Source of the DNA: Vanilla planifolia
Taxonomy: Eukaryota > Streptophyta > Magnoliopsida > Asparagales > Orchidaceae
Reading direction: 5' to 3'
NCBI GenBank assembly: GCA_023846275.1
Contig: JAIUJO010000189.1
Span: forward strand, 657,771-721,770
Length of the DNA stretch: 64,000 nucleotides
Shown here: one piece after another, positions 36,931-49,668 of the stretch
Position numbering within the stretch: the stretch's first letter is position 1
Layout: the number at the start of each line of letters is the position of its first letter
Program-made: the position numbers and the translations under genes
The notes under the pieces: model-generated
What the model was told of the DNA's origin: nothing
Seen by the model: the letters and a program-made list of their open reading frames with translations, nothing else
The model's database searches: none

Positions 36931-38690
36931 GAAGATAATGAATTAAGCTAGTGAAGGCTTCATGAATACAAATCAAATTGTTTGGTGTGACTATTATTAG
37001 AAAATTAGTCACGAATGTTGGGTATCATAGGTGCATTATTATAATGTATTGGTGGATGTTGTTTTATTACTTTTTGTTTGGATTTAAAAAAGAAAAAGAT
37101 TATTGGTTCACATAGTTGCGCATGCATTACATGTATGATATATTACTATTAGTGACATGTTAGTAAAATATATTCATGTTTATGCAAATTGTTTCATTGG
37201 TGACTATTTACTTAGATGTAATATTTCTCCTAAATTTTAGATCTCTCTTTTGATTCCATTATTTTGCTATCCCAAATGCTTCAACAGCACCTCCTCTTAC
37301 CCTTCTTTCTCTAAACGCTAGTACAAAGCAATTTCTATCCTTATCACTTATCAACTCTCCGACTCCCTCTAAATAGTTATGTCTCTCTAAAGAACACCAT
37401 GCCACTCTTTTACTTATAATTTGAATGTTTGTCATTCATTCGGGTCGTTAACAATTGCGTTTCTTCTAGTGTTTCTTGGATTAGGTTTTAGGGTAATTAA
37501 GAATTTTTAGGAGTTTACGAATTAATTAAATTCTTATTTAAATCAAACTTAAAAAATTTATAATATTCCATATACTTTACATTCAATTCAGTCTCCAAAA
37601 CTTAACTAATTAATTTTGTGTGATTCATATTAATGAGCTCTACTTGTTAGCCAAATTTCTTCCATTTTGTTGACATTTAATTTTTTAAAAAAAATTTTAA
37701 ACTAAAAAGCCTCAATAAACTTATTGTATTATTTTTCTCAAATTGTTTTATACTTTAATTCTATGACCGTCAAACTTCTTTTTTTGTGTTAATTTTATTA
37801 ATCTTAATCTTTTAACTCTGGTGTTTAGAAAAATTTCATAATCTTTTTAGCTCATTTAGTATTTTTTGAATTTTTGGATTTTTCTAAACTTATAGATATT
37901 TCCTTATTAATCCAAAACCCATTTTTTAATACTTCGAAAATATTTAAATTTTAATAATTTTGTTTCATTAGATTCCAAATAACTCATACATTTTTTTTTC
38001 ACTTCATATTTCTTTTTTGAGATGTCATACCTCCTTTTTATGATATATGGTTATTTGACAAAGTATAAAATAATCCTTAAAAAAATTTAAAAAAATCTCC
38101 AAAAATCCAATTAATTGCCAAAAAATAACAAATTTTTTGGGTTGGTAAACAACATCACGACAGTTAGGTGTGTAAAAATACTTGTTATGGAAGTATTTTA
38201 AAGCATCTTTTAAATTAATTTTCATTTTATTTTAAAATTGGTGTCAAAATGGCTTCTCAAACTTTTTAATATTCCATATTAAAATCTTGATCTTGCCAGT
38301 CAATCATGTTTTCAAAAATATTTTTTTAAAAATATAAATTTATTAAATTTTGCTTATGACATGAAAATTTTTATTTATTTTAAAAAAATAAAAAAATGAA
38401 AAGAATTTTATAATAATTATTTTTCTTTTGAAATAGTGTTCTTTAATATCACTTTAAAATAATTTTTTTATTTAATTTAAATTTCAATGATAGTAATATA
38501 AAATTTAACTTAAAATAAATAAATAAGAAATTTAAATATTTGTTAGCTGACCAATGGAACACAAGTTGATGTCCTTGTTTCAATTTCAAATAATTCTCAA
38601 AAAACATCATGACAATATGACTACAATAACATGAAACCATCGAAAACATGAACATATCACATATGCAAACATAAAGGATTCTTCAAGCTT
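36931..38690. other. AT-rich intergenic DNA
   Basis: No gene or RNA recognised. The stretch is composed of AT-rich sequence with many T and A homopolymers. Confidence 0.6.
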
Positions 38691-38693
38691 GAC

Positions 38694-38950
38694 CTAAAAC
38701 AAGAACACGCTCGGCCTGCTCTTAGTCATCCTGGCCTGCCCATAGGCTTCACCATTGTCCATCAACTTGCTGTTCTTGAAGTCGCACGTAAAGGCGTAAA
38801 CCACCATTAGGACAGTTAGGATCATGATGTTGATGACCGACACCTTCCTCCAGCTATGCCGCAGCGTTGCCAAGATGACTTCCACTTCGTGGAGAGGGCT
38901 TCTTTGACACGAAAGGTGAAGTATGGGGATTTGCCTTTGCCTCTAACCAT
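38694..38950 (-). pseudogene. Remnant of a small single-membrane-span protein gene
   Basis: A GC-rich island (about 38,690-39,070) in AT-rich DNA. On the minus strand an ATG at 38,950 opens MVRGKGKSPYFTFRVKEALS. Near 38,885-38,893 the reading frame shifts, and the other frame continues HEVEVILATLRHSWRKV, then a hydrophobic span VSVINIMILTVLMVVYAF, then TCDFKNSKLMDNGEAYGQ and a stop at about 38,694. The codon-like composition and the upstream GC-rich leader suggest a once-real gene of about 85 residues with one membrane segment. I do not recognise the family. The frameshift argues for a pseudogene. No intron is visible, so a retrocopy is possible, but no poly(A) tract was seen at its 3' end. 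Confidence 0.5.
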
Positions 38951-41319
38951 TATGGCATGGAGGACCAAGGCAGAATAGACTCCTTTAACGTCAGATCTTG
39001 AGCAGCGGTCTGGTACCGAAACAGTAGCGGAAGGGAACGCAGCAGAAGCTAGGCTCAGGGAGGGGAGAAGAATATACCATTAACCCAAAAAATTTCTTTA
39101 ATCATTGAATTCATTTTTTATATTTTATAATTTATTTAGATATATAAAATTTATGCTTAACTATAAATATTACAGTTCATATGTCTTTGTTGTGATACCT
39201 CTTGAACGAGAACTACTTATATAACCTTGGAGAGGTTTAATTAACACGAAGCCATGCAATGTTTCTTCAAAGAAGTATTTTTGGAATGAGATTCATAGGA
39301 TTTTCCCAACTAATCATATCACACACTAGATAGTGGAGGGAAGACTTGATTCTTTCATAGATTGATTACAATTTGAGAAATGTTTTGAAGCTCAAAATCT
39401 CTTTTAACTTGTAACAATTTCTTGATCATATATATGTTTTGTTTCTAATTGATCCACTAGAGAGATTATTATTTAATTCAAATTTAAAAATTATTAATCT
39501 AAAGGTCATAACCTCACTTGCGAACCATAATCCAAAGAAGTGGGTATTCAAACAATAGATAAATAAGTGATCAATGTTATAAAATATGAAGTAAAACAAA
39601 CAATAATGGAGAGGTAAATCATGCATTTAACGAATTTTTTTTTTCAAAAAATTAGAAGAATAAATTTATAGCTTTAAAAAAAATTATTTTATAAATATTA
39701 TCTACAAAATAATATTACTAAATAATAAACAAATCCATGAAAAACTTTTAGGTAGTTGAGCCAAAATCTCTAACTATATCCATCCCCAATCCTCGATCGG
39801 GTTTCTCAACTCAAAAAGTTAAAAAGCATGCAATGTTCCTAGAGAATTTTAGGCAAGTATGTATACTTTCAATCTTAATCTTTTTTAAAAATAAAACCTA
39901 ATACTAAATCAAAGCAAAATGATAGCTTTCATATTCTTACTGAACATTGAGGTTTTTTGTAGAAATCCATTACCCCCAAAGCAAAAGTCATGGCATCATC
40001 TATTTCTTCCAAACCTTCAAGATGTTAAACACCAGTTAACGTCATTAGTTAGTTTGAGCTTAATATTATAAGCAGAGGCCTCCCTTTTTCTTTTGAATAA
40101 TGGATATGGAAATTAAAATTTTAAAAGATAAAGAAGAAATTAAACATAGGGAGAAAAGTTAGGATCACATCTAGCAAAAAAAAATTATTACCTAAATCAG
40201 AAAATTCAGAAGGTACCAAAATGATATAGAAGACATGAAGAGATACGCCATATAGAAGGTATTGCTGATGGATCTCCAGCTCCAGCTCTAGCTCTTGATG
40301 TAATTAAAAAATCACTTTTTCAGTAGCTACGTGTGCTTTAGGACCAGTAGCTACAGCAGAGCCCATAGAGTGAAGAAGAGCCATTTCACAAAGCAAGCAC
40401 CCAAGAAGAATTAAGAACAAGAATTAATTAAAAAAATCATAAAAATTATTTAATAGAAAATCCATTTTACAAAATGACATGGATCCAAGTATCCAATGGC
40501 CTTGATGATAATTAAAAAGGTGAATAAGTAAAAAATTATAATGATCTATTAGGATGTCTCTTCTCAGAACAAAATAGAATGACTTTACTATTTACCTTGA
40601 TGAACATGAAAATATTTTGGCCACACATAGGACATAAATGATTAACATTAGAGTAAAATTAACATAAAAAGATATAGATTAATGACAAACTTGTGGTGTT
40701 GATGGCATCATATATAATCTATTATCCAGGATCTAATTGAAAGTGGATAGCACCATCTCTATGAGATCCTTAGAACTAGATGAAACATTTGCCACTGAAT
40801 TACAAGCTGATATGATCGTCCTTGTCACATGTTCTTGTGCGGTTGTTGATTGAAGGTCCCAGAAGGCTAATGCTTCCTATTTGTATAATACAGGAAAGTG
40901 AATGATCACAAAATGCCCCGTTAAAGAAATGCATCAAAAGAACAACACCACATCAGTTTGTATGATCAATTGTAAAGTTCTAGATATAATCAAATGAATG
41001 CAATCAATTGTTTAAAGCCTTCATGGACCACCATGAATCCCACAGCTAAAGAACAATTGGAATAGCTAATTTAGCTACTCTAAAAATTTCATGACATTTA
41101 AACAGAGATTATCAGTGATCAATTATCATTGAGTAATTTGTAATAAACTTTTCAGAAATAACATTTATGATGTTGTACTTTAAAATGAATAAATATTTTA
41201 TGACATTATCAGAACCAACATAAGACATGGAATGACTTGCCCCAAAAAAATCTTTTTCAAGTGGCACAACAAGAAACTTGTGAGAAGAATAAGGAAACAT
41301 GATGTAAACAAGATACATG

Positions 41320-41990
41320 AAAAAACTCTAACCTTTTAATTAAAGAAAAACTTAAAGAAATCAACTTATAAAATTGATTCTCAAACTCTTGACAATAATT
41401 TCATAGCCAGACCACAACCCACACGGAGTAGATACCCTCAATACTCTTGACCCGTAGCCACATGTTTCGTTCACGTATCGAGCATCTCATATCAATACTA
41501 AAACTTTACCTAATGTTCCCATTTTATTAACCGAGTCCTTGGAACATTAGGAAACAAGATATGCACATTATAATTCCAATCTTAAAATATTAGGAACTAA
41601 ATATGTTTAAATACAAACATTTTAAAAACAAAAATCAACCAAACCTTTGTTTGATGCAGTCAGGTTTCAAATTCATGTTTATCTACAAAACTCTTGCATA
41701 GTTACAGTAAATGGAGCATAACCTCTGCAAATATTGAAATTTGATAATCCAAAAAGCAATGGGAAGCAAGAAAAACTCTCTCAAATATCTCTCGAGAATA
41801 ACCTCTCAAGGTTCTTTTTTTTATCCTTGAGCCTTCACTAGGCCTACAACATAACCTCTTGATGTTCTTTTTATGATCCTTGAGCCTTCACTAGGCATAC
41901 AACATCCTTTCATGATTTCTTCCTTTTAAGACCTTTTTTGAGAAAACTTTAAGATTCCCCTAGAAGATATACCCCTCTTTTGAAGGAGGG
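41320..41990 (+). repeat. Repeat copy in AUG5 intron 5, first
   Basis: Similar in order to 43,650-44,600: attaaagaaaaacttaaag, ttctcaaactcttgacaa, then tgatgcagtcaggtttcaaa, ctacaaaactcttgc and aaatattgaaatttga, against matching blocks in the second copy. Inside, at about 41,797-41,905, is a local tandem duplication of 53 bp (tccttgagccttcactaggc twice). It lies within the 4.9-kb fifth intron of the AUG5 pseudogene and explains part of that intron's size. Confidence 0.6.
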
Positions 41991-43649
41991 ATTCACTCTA
42001 ATTTGATGTTTAGAGCAAAGGAATACTAACTTCTCACAATGCATTTGTTGTCTCCTTTGGTATCCATTGTCGTCCAATGTATTGCACAATCTTTTTTCGC
42101 TTGCCATTGTCATTTATGCTCCAATGCCCTTCTCAATGTCAATTAAATATTTCCTTCAATCTACAATGCAAACAAGCATACTTGACACAATTATTTACAA
42201 ACATCTTGTAGAAAACACTTCTCAATCCTCGTCAAATGAGTAAATCTTCTCTTCTTTGTGAAGCATCATGCTTTGTTGTCATTAAAAGAAAATTGCATCA
42301 TGGTGCCACATGTACCCATCATCAAAATAATTTGACAAGCTTGAAGTGGCACACATTAGAGACCACCGTGTCAACTAAAATTGCTTTGACTTGACCTTTG
42401 CACGACAATGAGTCCAATTATCACACATGGATGCGAATTCAACATCGTCTCCAAATCAAGCAAAGTCACTAGGATTGATTGCATTAGCATCCCTCATTAG
42501 AGATAATTTTCACCAATATCTTCTTGACTTAGATTTTAAAAGAAACAACTCAAGGGTAGTCCCCTCCTCTACAACCTTATTGTCTTTATAACCTTCTCAT
42601 CATTAATGATTGACTGCAGTCAAGTTCCTTCAACCTAACAAAAATCACATTATTCTTAATAACAACACCAATCCCATTTTCCCTTTGTGATTATCATCCT
42701 TGCCTCTCAATCTCCTCAATTTAGAATATAATTCCCAATAATATCTCTTGATATAACTAAGTCTCCAAGAAAGACAAAATTAAAACTTTAGAAAAAATGG
42801 AAATGCCTTAATCCAAGGATTCCTTCTTTTTGTTTTCGCTCTTGAAGCCATCATCCTTTGGCATCCAAACTCAACCATAATCCTTCTCAATAGCAATTAT
42901 AAACAATCTTGCATCAACTACCTTCATGGCTATAAAGCTATGCTACTTCCTCTATCTAGCTTCCTCATAGCTGGGATAAAACATCCATAGAAACTACTTG
43001 AATTGATTCAAACTACAAATCTTTACAACTCTAGAATACAAAAGATTGTTTCAACATGCTAATGCATAATAAATTAGTTTTTCAAAGGATACCTTGCTGA
43101 AACTTGTACACTCAAAGATGCAAAAATATATTTACAACTATCTAGCAATGAATTCTACTTCCTTACATCAACCACTACAAGATAGGATGCTTATCTTAGC
43201 CACCACTTTGAAGGATTTCAAGAAATCACTGTCACCTAGAGCCATAATATCACAATGGTCATCATTCCATCACCTAAAGTTCTTTCTTCTTCACCTCTTA
43301 TCATCATCTATGCTTCTTGTAGTGGACTCATCTCCAACCATCAATGATACACAAAATTACGTTTCATCACCTCATGCCTCATCATCTCCATCAAAAGTTG
43401 GACTTGTTGAGTTAGAAAAACCACATGCTCTTACAACAATACAAATATTTATCTTACTAAGTCATTTCTCTTCTCATGTCGCCTTTATACTCAACAACAT
43501 TTCCACATCTCAAGAAGACCATCAGTTTAGCAAGATCTACACTAGGTAAGATCTAATACTCTAATGGCAAAATACGATCCATCTTATAGACAGAATGATT
43601 ACATTGCCACAACAAAAACATGTAGAAAAAAATGCAATACAAATTAGTT
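41991..43649. other. Internal DNA between the two intron repeats
   Basis: No recognised gene. The plus-strand open frame 43,094-43,549 (151 codons) is Ser/His/Leu-rich without a domain and has no matching motif, so I treat it as chance or as a relic of an element. The two flanking direct repeats make a decayed LTR element plausible, but I saw no gag or pol motif. Confidence 0.4.
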
Positions 43650-44600
43650 ACATAGAGGAACTCCAACTTTGCAATTAAAGAAAACCTAAACTAGTCTACT
43701 TATGAAGTAAATTCTCAAAAACTTGGCAACAAGTTCAAAGAAAACACCTCTCACCTAGAGTAATTATTCACGATACCCTCAATCATGAAATCACATGACA
43801 CTCTAAAGTACAAAGCCACTTACACCAATACAAATAACTCCTTCACAAATCATTTTTATAGTCTAAAAGCTCTTAGTAACAAGAATTAAGAGATAAACAT
43901 AAAAAATCTAATCAAAACTAAGAAATAAGTAAAACCAAATTCATGGCCATTAAAAATCAAATACTAATTTGATGCCGTCAAATTCTAAATTTGCGCTTAC
44001 CAAAATGTCCTTGCAAAACTATAATAAATTTGGAGTAACTTCTTCCACAAATATTGAAATTAGATTATTAAAAATAGAGTTAGAAAGCCAACAAGATTCT
44101 CTAAAACTTTCTAGTTCATTACTCGATCAAAATCCAATTGAAATGGATCCAAACATCGCCAAAAGCATTTGATGTGATTTGATTCCCATGTGTACTTGCC
44201 TTGATTGCTCTGGAGGGCACTCCTTTAGCCTTTGTTCCCATCAGCTCTAGATCTATACTTCCTTCTCAACAATTGTAGAAAGTTTGGTTACACATTCCTT
44301 GTACTCAAGGCTTAACCCTCGAGAACTCCAACTGACACCTCGATTATGTCCCTCATGACCATAATCTACCTAGCATATGCCCATTGATTATCAAAACTAC
44401 CTCAAGTAAGCTTTCCCAAAGAATACATCTTACTCAAGCTCTCTCTTAAAATATTCATCCACATAAAGCCCACTAACATGGGCCTCAAGGCCGACCAACA
44501 CCTCTTAAGAATAATATCTTAAGGTACCTCTCTTATCTTCCTTGAGTGTTCTCAAGACCTACAACATCCCCTCAAGATGTCTTTTATTCCTCTTAAAGCC
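43650..44600 (+). repeat. Repeat copy in AUG5 intron 5, second
   Basis: Diverged direct copy of 41,320-41,990: gcaattaaagaaaacctaaa, ttctcaaaaacttggcaaca, tgatgccgtcaaattctaaa, tgcaaaactataataaattt and acaaatattgaaattagatt. It continues further than the first copy. Near its end a ccttgagtgttctcaagacc block resembles the tandem units of the first copy. Confidence 0.6.
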
Positions 44601-45783
44601 TCCCTTGAAAACAAAAGTAGATCCAAATTATTTGCCATCTAATTAAGAAGTATTATCAATATTTAACCATTTATCAATTTGGAAATAACAAAGGGTTTGT
44701 GTTATGGTAAAGTTTCACTAGAAATTCATAAAAGAATAATGATTCTTAAAAATTAAATATGATATATTTGAGACCTAAAAAATAAAACAGTAAAAAAAAT
44801 TTCTATTTAATCCTAATATATTCCAATTCTACATAATATAATGAGTTATTAAGAATTTAAAAAAGAATGTTCCAACAAATGCTTATACAAGTAGGACTCA
44901 TGATCAATGATACTTTTCCTTGTTTAGAAATTTCTAGAACATATGATTGTTGTCACCTAATATGACTTTTGATACTGAAATGGAAAAGGCAATCCTCTCT
45001 ATTCTAGTTTTTTTTTGCTTTTGAGAGAAACTAATAATTCTACTTCTATTTAGATTGTCATTTCCATCTTTCGTTTAGATGAAAAAAAAAATATTTTTTA
45101 AATATTTACTAATTCTCAAATTCAAAAAGCAAACTTAAAGATAAAATGCATATTTGTTGTTCATTAGTGGAATATAAGATACTCAAAAAGTTTTTCACCT
45201 AAGAAAACTCGCTAAAAACTTCAAGTTTTAAGGAATCATAAAAGATGCCCTCAATACAAATATAATAATTTAGTTTTAACTTTTACAACTAAAAAATATA
45301 TAAGATTATAATATCATGAAGAAAGACTTAGCCACTCTTGGAGTGCTCACTTCTTATGTGGCATTAGGCCTAAATTGGATATCATATTTGTGTTGTTATA
45401 GCTTATAGCTAAACAATAACATATTCCTACTACCACAATCACCATATGCCTAAAGTGAGATCACACGTGGTGGATCATCTATGTCCCACACTCCTTCAAA
45501 CCCAAGCATCTTGGGGCTTTTATGCAATGTTTGCCCCTAATAGTACAAGTTCAAGTACACTATAAAGCGTTACTTATCTGGTCCTGTAATAGAAGTGTTT
45601 CAATAGTTAAATACTTAACAATGTTAGTACATAAACACTTTTGGATCTGATAAATAGTACACTAAATAGCAAATGATTCACTGTGGTGCATTATTCAAAA
45701 ACACAAAACACTCAATAACATGTCAAGTTCACAAAACAGCAATATATCATTTGAATGAGGATATGGTGTGCAAGATGCATAAC
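44601..45783. other. AT-rich remainder of AUG5 intron 5
   Basis: No coding or RNA signal seen. A somewhat less AT-rich patch at 45,310-45,560 could be another repeat fragment. Confidence 0.5.
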
Positions 45784-46752
45784 AATGTCAGCACGTAGAA
45801 ATGTAGTGTAAGTAGACTCAAGTTCTGTTCTGCGAGAGTCAAACTCTTCAATTTTCTTCTATTTGTTTCGTAAAGAATCTTCTACTTCTTCCCACTCCAA
45901 ACACAACTTGTTCAAGCATTGAACCTCAGACGTCAATGCATTAATACTAGCTTTTAGTTCAGCAACATCACTTTCTTTAGCCCAAACATCCAGCTGAACA
46001 ATACATAAGCAGAGTGATCAAGACCATGGAATCAAGGAAAGGGTTCATTGCATTACAATGGAAGATTGCATATATAAAACTCCTATAGTGCAATAATCCT
46101 CACGTTGCTAGCTTATGCCTTTTACAAATTAAAGTTAAAAAAACTATAAGCTAAGCTATGACATAATTTGATGTAGTTTCAAAAAGTTTCAAAGAGAGCC
46201 ATGATCAAAATCCTTAACTTTTGAACCCAAATAGTAATAAATATAATTGGATGAAAATGCTCAACAAAAATGCACTCTTTTTTGACAAAATATATGTTTT
46301 CTTTCTATGATGATTAATAAAAAAGAATCATGCATAATGTAAGCACCAAATATCTAAAAATATGGTGTTAGGAATATATAATTTCGAAACTCTTATGGTA
46401 GGTACAACTCCATGAAGTTTGGCATGTTAAAGATTGAGAACAGTTAGCATCAGAACAAAAACATGAATAAAGAAAATTCGCAAAATTCCATATCAATGAT
46501 ACATAGTAATGATCCACATTATAGTTTAAAAAACTTCTACAAAAAATCCTATTTTAAGAAATTGCACAGGTCACATCACCTGAAAATGCCTTGTGTTACC
46601 AAGGTTCTGTGCCTGGACTCCAGAATGTAGTGTTCTTGTTGCGACTTCACCATTTCAATATAATCGCTTTACAAGTTTCTGGCTAATGCTTTTATTTTTA
46701 GCTGCTTGTTTACTGCATTTTCAGTAGCCTCAAACTGCTGGACATGAGCCTT

Positions 46753-49668
46753 CTGAAAGGAAAAGGGATGCATGATATACATCATTATGCGTTCTAAAAT
46801 GAAACACAATAAAATTGCAAAAAGATGATTCCTATGAGATGAAGCATTTCCATAAGTGTTTCCATTTGAAACAATTTCCTTAGTGTTATGTGGACATCTT
46901 AATAATCATAACTAAAACTGTAGATTATCTAAGGTAGCCAACATTCATAGGCTTTTAAATAAACCAAAAAAACTTATCAATGTGCAGTACCATAAACGTT
47001 CACATCAATCTCATTAAAACTTGGGAAAGGAAATACCTGGAAAAGCTCCATACTACAGAGCATAAATGTCCAAGGAAAATGAGACCATGAAAATCTTCTA
47101 GACAACGAGCTCCTCAACTAAAAATTTACTACTCATTTTTCTAGTTTTTTTAATGCATGGCCAATTTTCAAAGCATACTATTAAATGCAAGGTCAACTTC
47201 AAGAACGTTGTTAAATCACAACTTCACACAAACATAGCTTGTAGTTTAAGATTTCGGCAATGAAACTTTGCCAAAGGATAACAACATGCTGAGCCATCAT
47301 ATTTGTTACAATTTTTCGCATTGAAGATTTAAATCTTAGGCTAAAATCACAAAATAAACATTTGAAAATCAATTGCCATATGAGAAATTTGTTAATCAAG
47401 TATATATTTCCATGTTAATGAAATGAGAATCCCCATTTTGTATAGGTCTAAAGCCATCCCAAACTACCAACTATCATTTTAGTGCAAGTATATGAACCAA
47501 GTTGAGCCAATCCCAAACCTTTGTTTTAAACTACATGTTGATCTATATAATTTCAATCCATTCCTCATGTAGATAACCCTTAAAAGTGATTAAAAAAATT
47601 AAGAACAACTTTATAGTCAAAAAATAAACATAGCATTTACTCTCCCCTGATAGGAATATGTTTACATTAGCTAGTTTACTTCAGTTAATAACAAATATTA
47701 ATTATTAGTCATCACTTAACAAGGTTTAATGACAAAATTGTCTACTAATCAAAATGGATAAAAAAACTTTTATGTTTATTTGAAATAAGCTTGCAAAAAA
47801 GTCAATATGTTCACTAACCTAAGTGATTAATAAAATAATATCAATACAAATATTAATAATAAGTTTGGATGATTAAATTTAGTCAATTAGTGCATATTAA
47901 GTTGAGTTACATAAAATATGTAAATTGATCATTTAACTATATATATATACACACACACGCACACACACACATACATACATACATACATACATACATAATA
48001 CATACATAGACACTACAAACCACCTAACTCATTTAATCTTTTATAACAAAAAAGACAATATAGATTTAATCAAGATTTCCTTACAAACTACAAATAAAGA
48101 TCAAGTAAAAAAAAAGCTAAACAAACCTTAAAGATTATGTTATACTCAATAATTTGATGTTGAGGTACCCATATATTTTATGTATTTTGTGATCATGTAA
48201 TGTTAACATATAATCTTTTTTCTATATAATATTTTAATCAAAACATATGAGAGATTAAAAAAAAGGAGCTTGGTTAAGAGCCAAAAACTTTAATTCCTGT
48301 GAAATTAGTAAAATACCACTACGACTAATACAACAATCTCTACTTGTCAAAGTTCCTTGTACAAAGAACCAAAGAAATTAAAAAAGAAAAATTGCTGAAG
48401 ACAAACTCTAAGCTTACATTTTTGTTCTTCCTAGCACAATAAATATTATACATGTATCTACTAAATAGAGGAAACTATACTATCAGCTGCAAGAAACACA
48501 ATCACAACTCAAGTAGTACATCCCTAATGAAATTCTTCTCCATGTAGCACTTGATTCGATTACTACTAGCTCATTATGCCAAGCTTCTCTCATTGCTTTG
48601 CAAGCTTTCCCTTCTGTAGAAATGAAGGGCAAAGAAAATATTCTTATGGTAGGATGGAGATATGGAATGTTTTCTCCTCAAAGTACTTCACAAGTCAACT
48701 CAGAGTCAAGTAATTTTAAAAAGAGGGAGAATGATGTGCAAGCCAAAGCATTTTCCAACATATGCTTAATTTTCATTGTTTGGTAAGTTACTTGTTTTTT
48801 GGAGTAGCTCTGATGACTTCCCAAGATATTTTAATGTCTTATAATGTAATTTTGGATAGGTTGTAAATGGAATTAGTGCTTTGCAAACATGCTTTATTAA
48901 GAAAAGGGACAATTAATTATATCAGTTGGTAACATTTCTAATTAGAAGGTACAACTCTTATAGTTATAGTATTCAATAAATGTATCCCTTACCCTTGTTC
49001 ATCATCCATTCCCTAAATTTAGGCATTTTTTCACTAGACTATATTTTTCTTACCAAACTATCTAAACTGTTTTGCCATGGATCATTATGAAAATCACTCA
49101 AGGGCAAAAGTCTCATCTTCTTCGCAACTACCATATTTGTTAGAACAGTTGATATTTATAATTCAATCATCGAATATGCTTGTGGTGACAAAACTGAAAA
49201 AATCACAAAAAAAACTCTTATTTTAAACATAACAGGTGAGATCCCTTGAAAATAGCTAATGGTAGAACCCATAAGAAAAAATAATAAAAAAACCCAAATC
49301 ACTTTGTTAGCACTCTACCTTAATAATCTAAAATTAAAATTTTATTTTACATTTGAATATGCCATATGAAAATGGATGACCTTATGAATGAAAAAAAATC
49401 AAAAAGTGCACATGAAACATTAATCACAAAAAATGGTGTAACAAAATACCTAAAGTTGAAAAAAAGTGGCAAATAAGGAAAAAAAAAGCAAATGAATGCG
49501 AGAATGACTATAAGGTCTCCTCTGATAGATAATCACAAATAAAATTTTAAGAAATATAACCAAATACAGTATATCAAACAATAAGTATAAGTAATCTCTA
49601 ATATGAGAAATAATAGGCAACTACAATGGCATACTCTATATTATTCTACATATAAGGAGAAGGCATAC
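46753..49668 (-). other. Large intron 3 of the AUG5 pseudogene
   Basis: This 2.9-kb interval between the GTYNQLLERQ exon and the KAHVQQF exon begins with a GTATGC donor and ends with CAG, both on the minus strand. It is AT-rich, contains the CA/TACA microsatellite at 47,938-48,009 and a slightly GC-richer patch at 48,590-48,740. No recognisable gene lies inside. Confidence 0.6.
47938..48009. repeat. Compound microsatellite (TA)n(CA)n(TACA)n
   Basis: A run of TA, then CA with one G interruption, then about nine TACA units including one imperfect unit, all visible directly in the sequence. Confidence 0.97.

Noticed and set aside
43094-43549. 151-codon plus-strand open frame
   Set aside because: It lies within an intron of the AUG5 pseudogene, between repeat copies, and its product has no recognisable motif. 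Chance length in non-coding DNA is enough.
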